Shown here: positions 1 through 5,023 of the stretch, piece by piece
Layout: every line of letters starts with the position of its first letter
Position numbering within the stretch: position 1 is the first letter of the stretch
Assembly (NCBI GenBank): GCA_964473205.1
Contig: CAYYOK010000179.1
Location: 1 to 5,023 of the forward strand
Direction: 5' to 3'
Length of the DNA stretch: 5,023 nt
Source of the DNA: CAYMRL01 sp964473205
GTDB lineage: Bacteria > Deinococcota > Deinococci > Deinococcales > Trueperaceae
The notes under the pieces: model-generated
Told to the model about the DNA's origin: nothing
The model's database searches: none
The model's input: the letters and a program-made list of their open reading frames with translations, nothing else
Program-made: the position numbers and the translations under genes

Positions 1-341
1 CACAGATGGCGGCCCTGGAGGCGAGCCTCGCTCCTCTGGCGTCTGCGGCCGAACGGCCAGCACCTCCGAGCCCTTGGGACGCCGAGTACCTGTCACCCGC
101 AGACGAGCGCGCCCTGCGGGCGCGGTCGGCCGAGGACCTCGACCTGAGCCTTGGGCCCGGCGAGGTGGCGCTGGTGCTGGTCGAAGAGGCTTCCCTGCGG
201 CGGACCCTGACGGCGCGGCCCGTGGTCCTCTACCCGGTCGTGACGGTGGCGGACGCGAAGACCGGGAACCGCTACGGAGCCGGCTTCGCTACGCCTCTGG
301 TGGGCACGTCGCGGGCCTGGCTCGGCCGCTTGGGAGGCTGA
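1..341 (+). CDS. C-terminal part of an unrecognised protein (5' end probably outside the window)
   Basis: An open frame runs from the window edge to a TGA at 339-341. The first ATG in this frame is at 6, but the frame is also open upstream of it and no ribosome binding site is visible, so the true start probably lies outside the window. From that ATG 111 residues are visible. A proline/alanine-rich stretch (about residues 15-25) is followed by an acidic, leucine-rich segment (SAEDLDLSLGPGE), then two beta-like hydrophobic stretches (VALVLVEEA, PVVLYPVVTVA) and a glycine-rich end. Codon third positions are mostly G or C, like the genes downstream, and the hydrophobic patterning looks like real protein. 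I see no catalytic motif, signal peptide or membrane segment. I do not recognise the family and assign no function. The gene reads toward rpsF but is separated from it by 201 nt with a likely promoter, so it is probably a separate unit. Confidence 0.6.
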   Translation, partial: QMAALEASLAPLASAAERPAPPSPWDAEYLSPADERALRARSAEDLDLSLGPGEVALVLVEEASLRRTLTARPVVLYPVVTVADAKTGNRYGAGFATPLVGTSRAWLGRLGG

Positions 342-384
342 TATGCGCCGCTGACATGCGCTGCCGAGACGTGCTGCTCGGATG

Positions 385-393
385 TGCTACAGT
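385..393 (+). promoter_or_regulatory. Probable extended -10 promoter of the rpsF operon
   Basis: TGC followed directly by TACAGT gives an extended -10 element (TGn plus a hexamer with four of six matches to TATAAT). It lies in the non-coding gap before rpsF. No good -35 box stands 16-18 nt upstream (the sequence there is near CGAGAC), which is tolerable for an extended -10 promoter. Transcription would start near position 400 and give a leader of about 140 nt. This is the best sigma-70-type candidate in the gap, but it rests on one short motif. Confidence 0.4.
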
Positions 394-399
394 CTCTCT

Positions 400-542
400 T
401 TGCCGCGTCGTCGCCCGGCCCGGTTCTGGCACCGCTACGGCTCAGCTCAGGCTTTGTCCCCGCATCGCACGGAACCGAGACTCAGAGGCGGCGCGTGACG
501 GCGCTCCTTCTACAGGCGCCAGCGGCGCGGAAGGAGGTGCCA
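400..542 (+). promoter_or_regulatory. rpsF 5' leader with candidate regulatory RNA structure
   Basis: This non-coding stretch can form two structures. The first is an upstream stem in which 421-428 (CGGTTCTG) pairs with 470-477 (CGGAACCG), giving 8 bp with one U-G pair and a 41-nt loop that may fold further. The second is a set of competing pairings near the start codon. GGCGCC at 515-520 can pair upstream with GGCGCT (500-505) or downstream with GGTGCC (536-541), which overlaps the ribosome binding site. CTCCTTC at 504-510 is also perfectly complementary to GAAGGAG at 530-536. In several bacterial groups the S6:S18 complex is known to bind the rpsF mRNA leader and repress its own operon, and this operon encodes both proteins. 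That this leader does the same is inference. The sequence is GC-rich, so some pairing is expected by chance. Confidence 0.4.
531..538 (+). promoter_or_regulatory. Ribosome binding site of rpsF
   Basis: AAGGAGGT is a near-complete Shine-Dalgarno sequence ending 4 nt before the ATG at 543. It settles the S6 start against an in-frame GTG at 384 that would add 53 non-homologous residues. Nearby leader segments at 504-510 and 515-520 could pair with this site. Confidence 0.9.
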
Positions 543-899
543 ATGCCGAAGTACGATCTCAACGTCATCCTCGACCCGAGCCTCAGCGAACAGCAGGTGC
601 AGGTCGAGAAAGACGCCGTCGCTGCGCAGATCCAGCGCGTGGAGGGTGAGGTCTTGGAGCTCGAGGAGTGGGGTATCAGGCGGCTCGCCTACCCGATCCG
701 CAAGGGCAACGAGGGCTACTACCTGATCTACCGCCTGAACCTCAGCGGCGAAGCCCCCAAGGCCATCGAGTCGGCCCTGCGCTTGCGCGACAACGTCATG
801 CGCGTGCTAGCCGTCAAGGACCGGCCCGAGTGGAAGACCAAGAAGGAACCCAAGGCCACGCCGGTGGCCGAAGCTGCACCAGCAGCCCCGCCGGCCTGA
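543..899 (+). CDS. rpsF: 30S ribosomal protein S6
   Basis: S6 is a small-subunit protein that binds the 16S rRNA central domain on the 30S platform together with S18. The 118-residue product starts MPKYDLNVILDPSL and keeps the S6 core over about residues 1-94. Visible landmarks are GIRRLAYPIRKGNEGYYLIY (about 44-63), the LRLRDNVMRVLAVKD segment (79-93) and RPEWKTKK (94-101), which resembles Deinococcus S6. After that comes a tail of about 17 residues rich in Ala and Pro (PVAEAAPAAPPA), which is probably disordered. S6 tails vary widely between species; E. coli has a glutamate-rich one. The start is fixed by the strong AAGGAGGT site and by the S6 N-terminal homology. It is the first gene of the rpsF-ssb-rpsR-rplI operon, with ssb starting 34 nt after its stop. 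Translation may be controlled by the leader structure described at 400-542. Confidence 0.97.
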   Translation: MPKYDLNVILDPSLSEQQVQVEKDAVAAQIQRVEGEVLELEEWGIRRLAYPIRKGNEGYYLIYRLNLSGEAPKAIESALRLRDNVMRVLAVKDRPEWKTKKEPKATPVAEAAPAAPPA

Positions 900-933
900 C
901 CGCCGCCCCGAGGACGAGCGCTAGGAGACTCCC

Positions 934-1761
934 ATGGCACGCGGACTGAACAACGTCTATCTCGCTGGCAGCCTTACCAAGGCACCTGAGCTCAGGTACA
1001 CGCCCGCCGGCTTGGCCATACTGGAGTTGAACCTCGCAGGCAACGACAACGTCATCGGTGACGACGACCAGCCGCGTGAGCTGGCGTGGTACCACCGCGT
1101 GACCGTGTTCGGTGCCCAGGCCGAATCGCTCGCCAACCAGCTCGAGGACGGCGCGGCCGTCTTCGTCGAGGGCCGGCTCAACTTCCGCTCGTGGGACGCT
1201 CCCGACGGGCAGAAGCGCTCCTCGCTCGACGTCAACGCACAGCGCGTCGAGCCGATGACCGCCGGCACGCGCGGCAGCGAACCGACCGTCATCGACGCCA
1301 AGGGGCAGCCGCGCCTGAAGAACGCGCTGAACCAGGTCATGATCGTCGGCAACCTGACCAGGGACGCAGAGCTTCGTTACACCCCCAACGGCAGCGCTGT
1401 CACGCGCTTCAGCGTGGCGGTGAACGAGCGCTTCCGCGGCAGGGGCGGCGAGGACCAGGAGCGCACGCACTACGTCGACGTGAACGTCTGGCGCGAGCTC
1501 GCCGAGGCTACTGGCGAGCTGAAGCGCGGCGACCCGGTGTTCGTCATCGGCCGCCTGACGAACGACTCGTGGACGGACAAGGAAGGCAACCGCAGGTTCA
1601 CGACGCGCATCGAGGGTCAGCGCGTCGAGTACCTCACTCGCGGTCCCGGCAGCGGTGGAGCCGGAACCCGACCCGAGCCAAGCGCTCGGAGCGCCCAGGC
1701 GAGACCGTCGAAGCTCGATATCGACGAAGAGTTTCCACCAGAAGAGGACTTACCCTTCTAG
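934..1761 (+). CDS. ssb: Single-stranded DNA-binding protein with two OB folds
   Basis: SSB coats single-stranded DNA in replication, recombination and repair and recruits partner enzymes through its C-terminal tip. The 275-residue product has two OB folds: the first at about residues 4-108 and the second at about 130-235. The repeat is visible directly, because ELRYTPAG (19-26) recurs as ELRYTPNG (146-153), and GSLTKAPEL matches GNLTRDAEL. The second fold looks more canonical (VNQ-like LNQVMIVGNLT, HYVDVNVWRELAE, GDPVFVIGRL). A Gly/Pro/Ser/Arg-rich linker (about 236-260) leads to the acidic tail DIDEEFPPEEDLPF, which ends in the partner-binding hydrophobic tip. Two OB folds per chain is the known Deinococcus/Thermus form, which works as a dimer with four folds; Thermus SSBs have a similar length. 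AGGAG at 923-927 stands 6 nt before the ATG. The stop codon abuts the rpsR ATG in the same reading frame. The symbol ssb is secure. Confidence 0.97.
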   Translation: MARGLNNVYLAGSLTKAPELRYTPAGLAILELNLAGNDNVIGDDDQPRELAWYHRVTVFGAQAESLANQLEDGAAVFVEGRLNFRSWDAPDGQKRSSLDVNAQRVEPMTAGTRGSEPTVIDAKGQPRLKNALNQVMIVGNLTRDAELRYTPNGSAVTRFSVAVNERFRGRGGEDQERTHYVDVNVWRELAEATGELKRGDPVFVIGRLTNDSWTDKEGNRRFTTRIEGQRVEYLTRGPGSGGAGTRPEPSARSAQARPSKLDIDEEFPPEEDLPF

Positions 1762-2049
1762 ATGGCACGTGATTCACGAGACAAGGATCGGGGCGACCGC
1801 AGGCGCGGTCGTGGCGGTGGGCGCCGGGGCCGTAGGCCGCGCGTCTGCCCGTTCTGCACCGGTGAGTACGAGATCATGGATTACCACGACGGGCGCGTTC
1901 TGAGGCGGTTCATCTCCGACACCGCCAAGATCCTGCCCCGTCGCCGCACCGGTGTCTGCGCGCGTCACCAGCGCAGGCTGGCCACCACCATCAAGCGCGC
2001 GCGCGTCCTGGCGATCATCCCGATCACCGAGAAGCTGGTTCGCAAGTGA
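1762..2049 (+). CDS. rpsR: 30S ribosomal protein S18, zinc-ligand (C+) form
   Basis: S18 binds 16S rRNA next to S6 on the 30S platform. The 95-residue product has an arginine/glycine-rich basic N-terminus (12 Arg in the first 28 residues) followed by the S18 core from VCPFC onward. Conserved landmarks are DYHDGRVLRRFISDTAKILPRRRTG (40-64), the basic KRARVLAIIP helix region (78-87) and the Deinococcus/Thermus-like end TEKLVRK. Cys29-x-x-Cys32 and Cys66-x-x-His69 form a complete candidate zinc site of the C+ type of S18; many bacteria have lost these residues. The ATG directly follows the ssb TAG with no gap. The only upstream purine-rich segment (AGAGG, around 1743-1747) is 14 nt away, so translation probably depends on termination at ssb. 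The stop overlaps the rplI start. Confidence 0.96.
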   Translation: MARDSRDKDRGDRRRGRGGGRRGRRPRVCPFCTGEYEIMDYHDGRVLRRFISDTAKILPRRRTGVCARHQRRLATTIKRARVLAIIPITEKLVRK

Positions 2050-2495
2050 ACGTCATCCTTCTCGAACCGGTCGACAACCTCGGCGAGGCCGGCAACGTCG
2101 TCCGGGTGAAGGACGGCTACGCCCGCAACTGGCTGATCCCGCAGGGCCTCGCGCTGCCCGCGACCAAGGCCAACGAGGCCGAGCTCCAGGCTAGATTGGC
2201 TCAGCGCGCTCGCCAACTGGCCGAGCGCAAGTCCGACGCCGAGCGCCTGCGCGAGATGCTGGGCGAAGCCAGCGTCGAGATCCGCGTCAAGGCGGGCGAC
2301 GGCCGCATCTACGGCTCCGTCGGCAACCAGGACATCGCGGACGCGCTCAATGCCGCCTACTCCGTCGAGATCGACCGCCGCAAGGTCCTCCTGGCGGAGC
2401 CGATCAAGACGACCGGCGAGCACGTCGTCGAGTACCGGCCGCACCCGGAAGTCACGATCGAGCTGAAGGTACAGGTCGTAGCCGAAGGCAACTGA
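2046..2495 (+). CDS. rplI: 50S ribosomal protein L9
   Basis: L9 binds 23S rRNA near the L1 stalk of the large subunit and influences frame maintenance and translation fidelity. The 149-residue product has the usual three parts. The N-terminal domain (about 1-50) carries the L9 signature GEAGNVVRVKDGYARNWL and IPQGLALPAT. A long charged connecting helix spans about 42-75 (AELQARLAQRARQLAERKSD). The C-terminal domain (about 76-149) carries GRIYGSVGNQDIADAL and ends in alternating beta-strand residues (VTIELKVQVV). Full length matches the family norm (about 148). The start is a GTG at 2046-2048 that overlaps the rpsR TGA as GTGA. No strong Shine-Dalgarno sequence is visible, so translational coupling to rpsR is likely. 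It is the last gene of the operon, and its TGA lies inside the hairpin at 2492-2512. Confidence 0.96.
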   Translation: MNVILLEPVDNLGEAGNVVRVKDGYARNWLIPQGLALPATKANEAELQARLAQRARQLAERKSDAERLREMLGEASVEIRVKAGDGRIYGSVGNQDIADALNAAYSVEIDRRKVLLAEPIKTTGEHVVEYRPHPEVTIELKVQVVAEGN

Positions 2496-2512
2496 GCCGC
2501 TGAGCGGCTCAG
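2492..2512. terminator. Perfect hairpin between convergent rplI and pyk, probable bidirectional terminator
   Basis: CTGAGCCGC (2492-2500) and GCGGCTCAG (2504-2512) form a perfect 9-bp stem with a 3-nt loop. The rplI stop TGA (2493-2495) lies in the left arm, and the pyk stop (TCA at 2509-2511, TGA on the - strand) lies in the right arm. Its place between two convergent operons suggests transcription termination in both directions. Neither side has a clear U-tract, so classical intrinsic termination is uncertain. It could instead stabilise the mRNA 3' ends or need a factor. Confidence 0.6.
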
Positions 2513-3942
2513 GACTGCCGGAACCTCTCGACCCGGATCAGGTTCGTAGTGCCGCGCATGCCGAACGGCACGCCCGCGGTGATCACGAACCGCTGGCCCG
2601 GCTCGACCAGGCCGGTGGCGCGGATCGCGTCCGTCGAGACCTCGACCATCTCGTCGGTGTCGTGGATGTCGTCGCTGCGATGCGGCACGACGCCCCAAGC
2701 CACCGACAGCTGCCGCAGCGCGCGCAGGCTCGGAGTGATGGCGAGGATCGGCGTCGGCGGCCTGTTGCGCGAGACCCTCAGCGAGGTCGAGCCGCTCGAG
2801 GTGAACGTCACGATCAGCTGGGCTTCGAGGTTGTAAGCCATCTCGACGGCGCCGAGCGCCACCGCGTCGGCGGTGGTGGCGTCGTGGCTCGGCACGTGCT
2901 CCTGCATGGCGCGTTGGAAGCCAGGGTCTCCCTCGACGGAGAGGGCGATCCGGTTCATCATCTCCACGGCCGCGACCGGATGGGCGCCGATCGCGGTCTC
3001 GGCCGAGAGCATCACCGCGTCGGTGCCGTCGAAGATCGCGTTGGCGACGTCGGAGGCCTCGGCGCGCGTCGGCGTCGGGTTGCGCACCATCGACTCGAGC
3101 ATCTGCGTGGCGGTGATCACCGGCTTGCCGGCCTCCATGCAGGCCTGGATCAGCCGCTTCTGGATGAGCGGCACGCGCTCCGGCGGCAGCTCGACGCCGA
3201 GGTCGCCTCTGGCCACCATCACGCCGTCGACCTCGCGAAGGATCTCCGGGAAGCGCTCGACGGCGCTGGGCTTCTCTATCTTCGCCATCAGCTTCGCCTG
3301 CGACCCCGCCCGCGCCAGGTAGTGGCGCGCGAGGAGCAGGTCGTCGCGGCTGCGCACGAAGCTCATCGCGACCCAGTCGACGTCGAGCTCGGCGCCGAAC
3401 GTCAGGTCCTCGACGTCCTTGTCGCTGAGGGCCGGGACGCTCAGGTCGGCGCCGGGGATGTTGATGCCCTTGTTGTTGCTCAGCACGCCGCCGAGCGTCA
3501 CCTTGGTGCGGACCTTGTTGCGCTCGACCTCGGTGACCTCGAGCGCCAGCCGCCCGTCGTCGAGCAGCAGCCTGTCGCCGGGCCGCACGTCGTTGCAGAG
3601 GCCGACGTACGTGACGCCGACGCGCGTCTCGTCGCCGGGGGAGTCGTCGTCGCAGGTGAGCTCGAACGGCGCGCCCACGGCCAGCTCGACGCTGCCGTCG
3701 GCGAACTTGCCGACGCGGATCTTCGGGCCCTGCAGGTCTTGCAGCACGCCGACGTAGACGCCGACCTCGGCCGCCGTGCCGCGGATGTTCGCGACGGTCT
3801 GCCGGTGGTCCTCCTTCGAGCCGTGCGAGAAGTTGAGCCTGAACACGTTGACCCCGGCCTCGAGCAGCGCCCTGATCATCTCGGGCGAGCTGGTGGCGGG
3901 GCCCAGCGTGGCGACTATCTTCGTGCGCCTGCGTACGTTCAC
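2509..3942 (-). CDS. pyk: Pyruvate kinase
   Basis: It converts phosphoenolpyruvate and ADP to pyruvate and ATP, the last step of glycolysis, in the cytoplasm. The 477-residue product has full family length without the extra C-terminal PEP-utilising-like domain of some Bacillus enzymes. It starts RRRTKIVATLGPAT, and Arg35 in RLNFSHG is a substrate-binding residue. A mobile B domain (about 72-172) interrupts the barrel. MAKIEKP holds the catalytic Lys221 and metal ligand Glu223; ARGDLGVE supplies Asp247. ATQMLESM, PTPTRAEASDVANAIFDGTDAVMLSAETAIG and a C domain (about 345-477) with SGSTSLRVSRNRPPTPI and GTTNLIRV follow. Lys74 in DLQGPKIR occupies the site of rabbit Glu117, the type linked to potassium-independent activity. 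The start is GTG at 3942-3940, preceded by GAGGAGA. It follows eno by 28 nt, so the two are probably co-transcribed. Its stop lies inside the hairpin shared with rplI. Confidence 0.97.
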   Translation of the reverse strand: MNVRRRTKIVATLGPATSSPEMIRALLEAGVNVFRLNFSHGSKEDHRQTVANIRGTAAEVGVYVGVLQDLQGPKIRVGKFADGSVELAVGAPFELTCDDDSPGDETRVGVTYVGLCNDVRPGDRLLLDDGRLALEVTEVERNKVRTKVTLGGVLSNNKGINIPGADLSVPALSDKDVEDLTFGAELDVDWVAMSFVRSRDDLLLARHYLARAGSQAKLMAKIEKPSAVERFPEILREVDGVMVARGDLGVELPPERVPLIQKRLIQACMEAGKPVITATQMLESMVRNPTPTRAEASDVANAIFDGTDAVMLSAETAIGAHPVAAVEMMNRIALSVEGDPGFQRAMQEHVPSHDATTADAVALGAVEMAYNLEAQLIVTFTSSGSTSLRVSRNRPPTPILAITPSLRALRQLSVAWGVVPHRSDDIHDTDEMVEVSTDAIRATGLVEPGQRFVITAGVPFGMRGTTNLIRVERFRQS

Positions 3943-3948
3943 TCTGCG

Positions 3949-3955
3949 TCTCCTC
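3949..3955 (-). promoter_or_regulatory. Ribosome binding site of pyk
   Basis: On the - strand GAGGAGA stands 6-7 nt before the GTG start codon at 3942-3940. It supports the GTG as the start, and the next residues give the usual N-terminus (RRTKIVATLGPAT). The site lies in the 28-nt gap after eno. Confidence 0.85.
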
Positions 3956-3970
3956 GCCGCGGCAGCCGGA

Positions 3971-5023
3971 TCATCGCTTGAGCGCGGCCTTGCCCAGGTA
4001 GCGGGCGCCCCCGCCCAGCTCCGCCTCGATGCGCAGCAGCCGGTTGTACTTCGCGACCCTGTCGCTGCGGCTCGCGGACCCCGTCTTGATCTGGCCGGCG
4101 TTGACCGCCACGGCGAGGTCGGCGATGAAGGTGTCCTCGGTCTCGCCGCTGCGGTGGCTGATGACGTTGCGGTAGCCGTAGGCCTTGGCCAGCTCGATCG
4201 CGTCCATCGCCTCCGTCAGCGTGCCGATCTGGTTGACCTTCACCAGGATGGCGTTGCCGACATCCGCGTCGATGCCGCGCTGCAGGCGGTTGCTGTTGGT
4301 GACGAAGAGGTCGTCCCCGACGAGCTGGACGCGCTCGCCGAGCCTGGCCGTCAGCTTGGCCCAGCCGGTCCAGTCGTCCTCGGCGAGGCCGTCCTCGATC
4401 GAGACGATCGGGTACTTCGACACCCACTCGTCCCAGTAGTCGATCATGCCGTCGGTATCGAAGCTCTTGCCCTCGGCGCCGAGGCGGTAGAGCCCACCTT
4501 CGTAGAACTCGGTCGAGGCCGGGTCGAGCGCGATGCCGATCTCGTCACCCGGCGTGTAGCCGGCCTTCTCGATCGCTTCGAGCAGGACCTCGATCGCCTC
4601 GCGGTTGCTCTTCAGGTCGGGCGCGAAGCCGCCCTCGTCGCCGACGTTGGTGTCGTAACCGCGCCCGGCGAGGACCTTCTTGAGGTGATGGAACGTCTCG
4701 ACCCCGGCCCGCAGCGCGGCCGAGAAGCTCTTGAAGCCCACGGGCGCGAGCATGAACTCCTGCATGTCGACGGCGTTGTCGGCGTGCTTGCCGCCGTTGA
4801 TGATGTTCATCAGCGGCACCGGCAGCACGCGCGCGTTGTTGCCGCCGAGGTAGCGGTACAGCGGCACCTCGAGCGTGACGGCGGCCGCGCGCGCGGCCGC
4901 CAACGAGACGGCGAGGATCGCGTTGGCACCGAGCTCGGCCTTGTTGGGGGTGCCGTCGAGCTCCAGCATCGCCCTGTCGACGCCCGCCTGGTCCTGGGCG
5001 TCGAGGCCGAGCAGCTCGGGTCC
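3971..5023 (-). CDS. eno: Enolase (phosphopyruvate hydratase), 5' end outside the window
   Basis: It converts 2-phosphoglycerate to phosphoenolpyruvate in glycolysis and the reverse in gluconeogenesis, using magnesium. The frame is open to the window edge; 350 residues are visible, starting GPELLGLDAQDQAGVDRAMLELDGTPNK, so about 75-80 N-terminal residues are missing (family about 425-432). The ATG at 4969 is internal (Met of RAMLELDGT), not the start. Landmarks in the visible fragment are GGKHADNAVDMQEFM (His80, Glu89), NVGDEGGFAP (catalytic Glu130), ALDPASTEFY (Asp167), SIEDGLAEDDW (Glu210) and VGDDLFVTN (Asp237), with the three acids at 167, 210 and 237 being the metal ligands. ILVKVNQIGT (catalytic Lys262), the signature SHRSGETEDTFIADLAV (His290) and QIKTGSASRSDRVAKYNRLLRIE (Lys313) follow. 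All expected active-site residues present in this part are intact. The gene lies directly upstream of pyk, whose substrate is the product of this enzyme. Confidence 0.97.
   Translation of the reverse strand, partial: GPELLGLDAQDQAGVDRAMLELDGTPNKAELGANAILAVSLAAARAAAVTLEVPLYRYLGGNNARVLPVPLMNIINGGKHADNAVDMQEFMLAPVGFKSFSAALRAGVETFHHLKKVLAGRGYDTNVGDEGGFAPDLKSNREAIEVLLEAIEKAGYTPGDEIGIALDPASTEFYEGGLYRLGAEGKSFDTDGMIDYWDEWVSKYPIVSIEDGLAEDDWTGWAKLTARLGERVQLVGDDLFVTNSNRLQRGIDADVGNAILVKVNQIGTLTEAMDAIELAKAYGYRNVISHRSGETEDTFIADLAVAVNAGQIKTGSASRSDRVAKYNRLLRIEAELGGGARYLGKAALKR
4880..4901. repeat. 22-bp perfect GC-only palindrome inside eno
   Basis: The 22 bases are all G or C and equal their own reverse complement. 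The core 4881-4900 is GCGGCCGC-GCGC-GCGGCCGC. On the - strand it encodes AAARAAA of the SLAAARAAAVT helix in enolase. Alanine codons GCG/GCC around a central CGC produce such symmetry easily, so codon bias may fully explain it. Confidence 0.9.

Noticed and set aside
351..356. CTGACA as a -35 box for the rpsF promoter
   Set aside because: It matches TTGACA in five of six bases, but it stands 31 nt before the TACAGT hexamer and has no -10 at normal spacing.
384..542. N-terminal extension of S6 from a GTG at 384
   Set aside because: The 53 extra residues do not resemble S6, the GTG overlaps the probable -10 element, and a strong Shine-Dalgarno site precedes the ATG at 543.
814..1470. 218-codon open frame on the - strand opposite rpsF/ssb
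   Set aside because: It overlaps two certain genes, has no recognisable domain and has shadow-frame composition. The same holds for 1965-2444 (-) opposite rplI and for 74-649 and 1086-1772 (+).
1995..2005. Alternating GC run in rpsR as a repeat or Z-DNA site
   Set aside because: It encodes the conserved Lys-Arg-Ala-Arg of S18 with GC-rich codons, so coding constraint explains it.
2662..3981. 439-codon open frame on the + strand opposite pyk
   Set aside because: It is antisense to a gene with complete pyruvate kinase motifs. The product is a low-complexity mix of His, Arg, Asp, Gly, Val and Leu typical of a GC-rich shadow frame.
3939..4427. 162-codon open frame on the - strand within eno
   Set aside because: It is an alternative frame of the enolase gene, very rich in Arg, Gly and Pro, with no support from homology.
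1..5023. Mobile element, CRISPR array, tRNA/rRNA, toxin-antitoxin or defence system
   Set aside because: No repeat array, transposase, RNA gene or accessory gene pair is visible. Apart from the 201-nt rpsF leader region, almost all of the window is occupied by housekeeping genes.

Overview
The window comes from a GC-rich bacterial chromosome. It carries two ordinary housekeeping blocks facing each other: a ribosomal protein/SSB operon on the + strand and a glycolytic eno-pyk pair on the - strand. The proteins point to Deinococcota. The SSB has two OB folds in one chain and a DLPF tip, which is the Deinococcus/Thermus form. S6 ends its core in VKDRPEWKTKK, S18 carries KILPRRRTG and ends TEKLVRK, and L9 carries GYARNWLIPQGLA. 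All of these match Deinococcus-type proteins as I remember them. A deep branch such as Truepera or a relative is a reasonable guess, but the genus cannot be fixed from this sequence alone.

Layout: positions 1-341 hold the 3' end of an unrecognised + strand gene. Positions 342-542 are non-coding and hold a probable extended -10 promoter and a roughly 140-nt leader. That leader has several complementary segments around the rpsF ribosome binding site. Then come rpsF (543-899), ssb (934-1761), rpsR (1762-2049) and rplI (2046-2495), packed with a 34-nt gap, a 0-nt gap and a 4-nt overlap. A perfect 9-bp hairpin (2492-2512) contains the stop codons of both rplI and the convergent pyk. On the - strand, eno (cut by the window end at 5023) lies upstream of pyk (3942-2509) with a 28-nt gap.

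How the genes work together: S6 and S18 bind next to each other on the 30S platform, L9 binds the 50S near L1, and SSB shares this transcription unit as in many bacteria. Enolase makes phosphoenolpyruvate and pyruvate kinase consumes it, so the - strand pair encodes the last two steps of glycolysis.

I see no mobile element, CRISPR array, RNA gene, defence system or new gene cluster. The points most worth a second look are small. They are the rpsF leader with competing pairings at the Shine-Dalgarno site, the in-frame TAG|ATG junction between ssb and rpsR, an S18 that keeps a four-ligand zinc motif, the hairpin shared by two stop codons, and the Lys-type pyruvate kinase.
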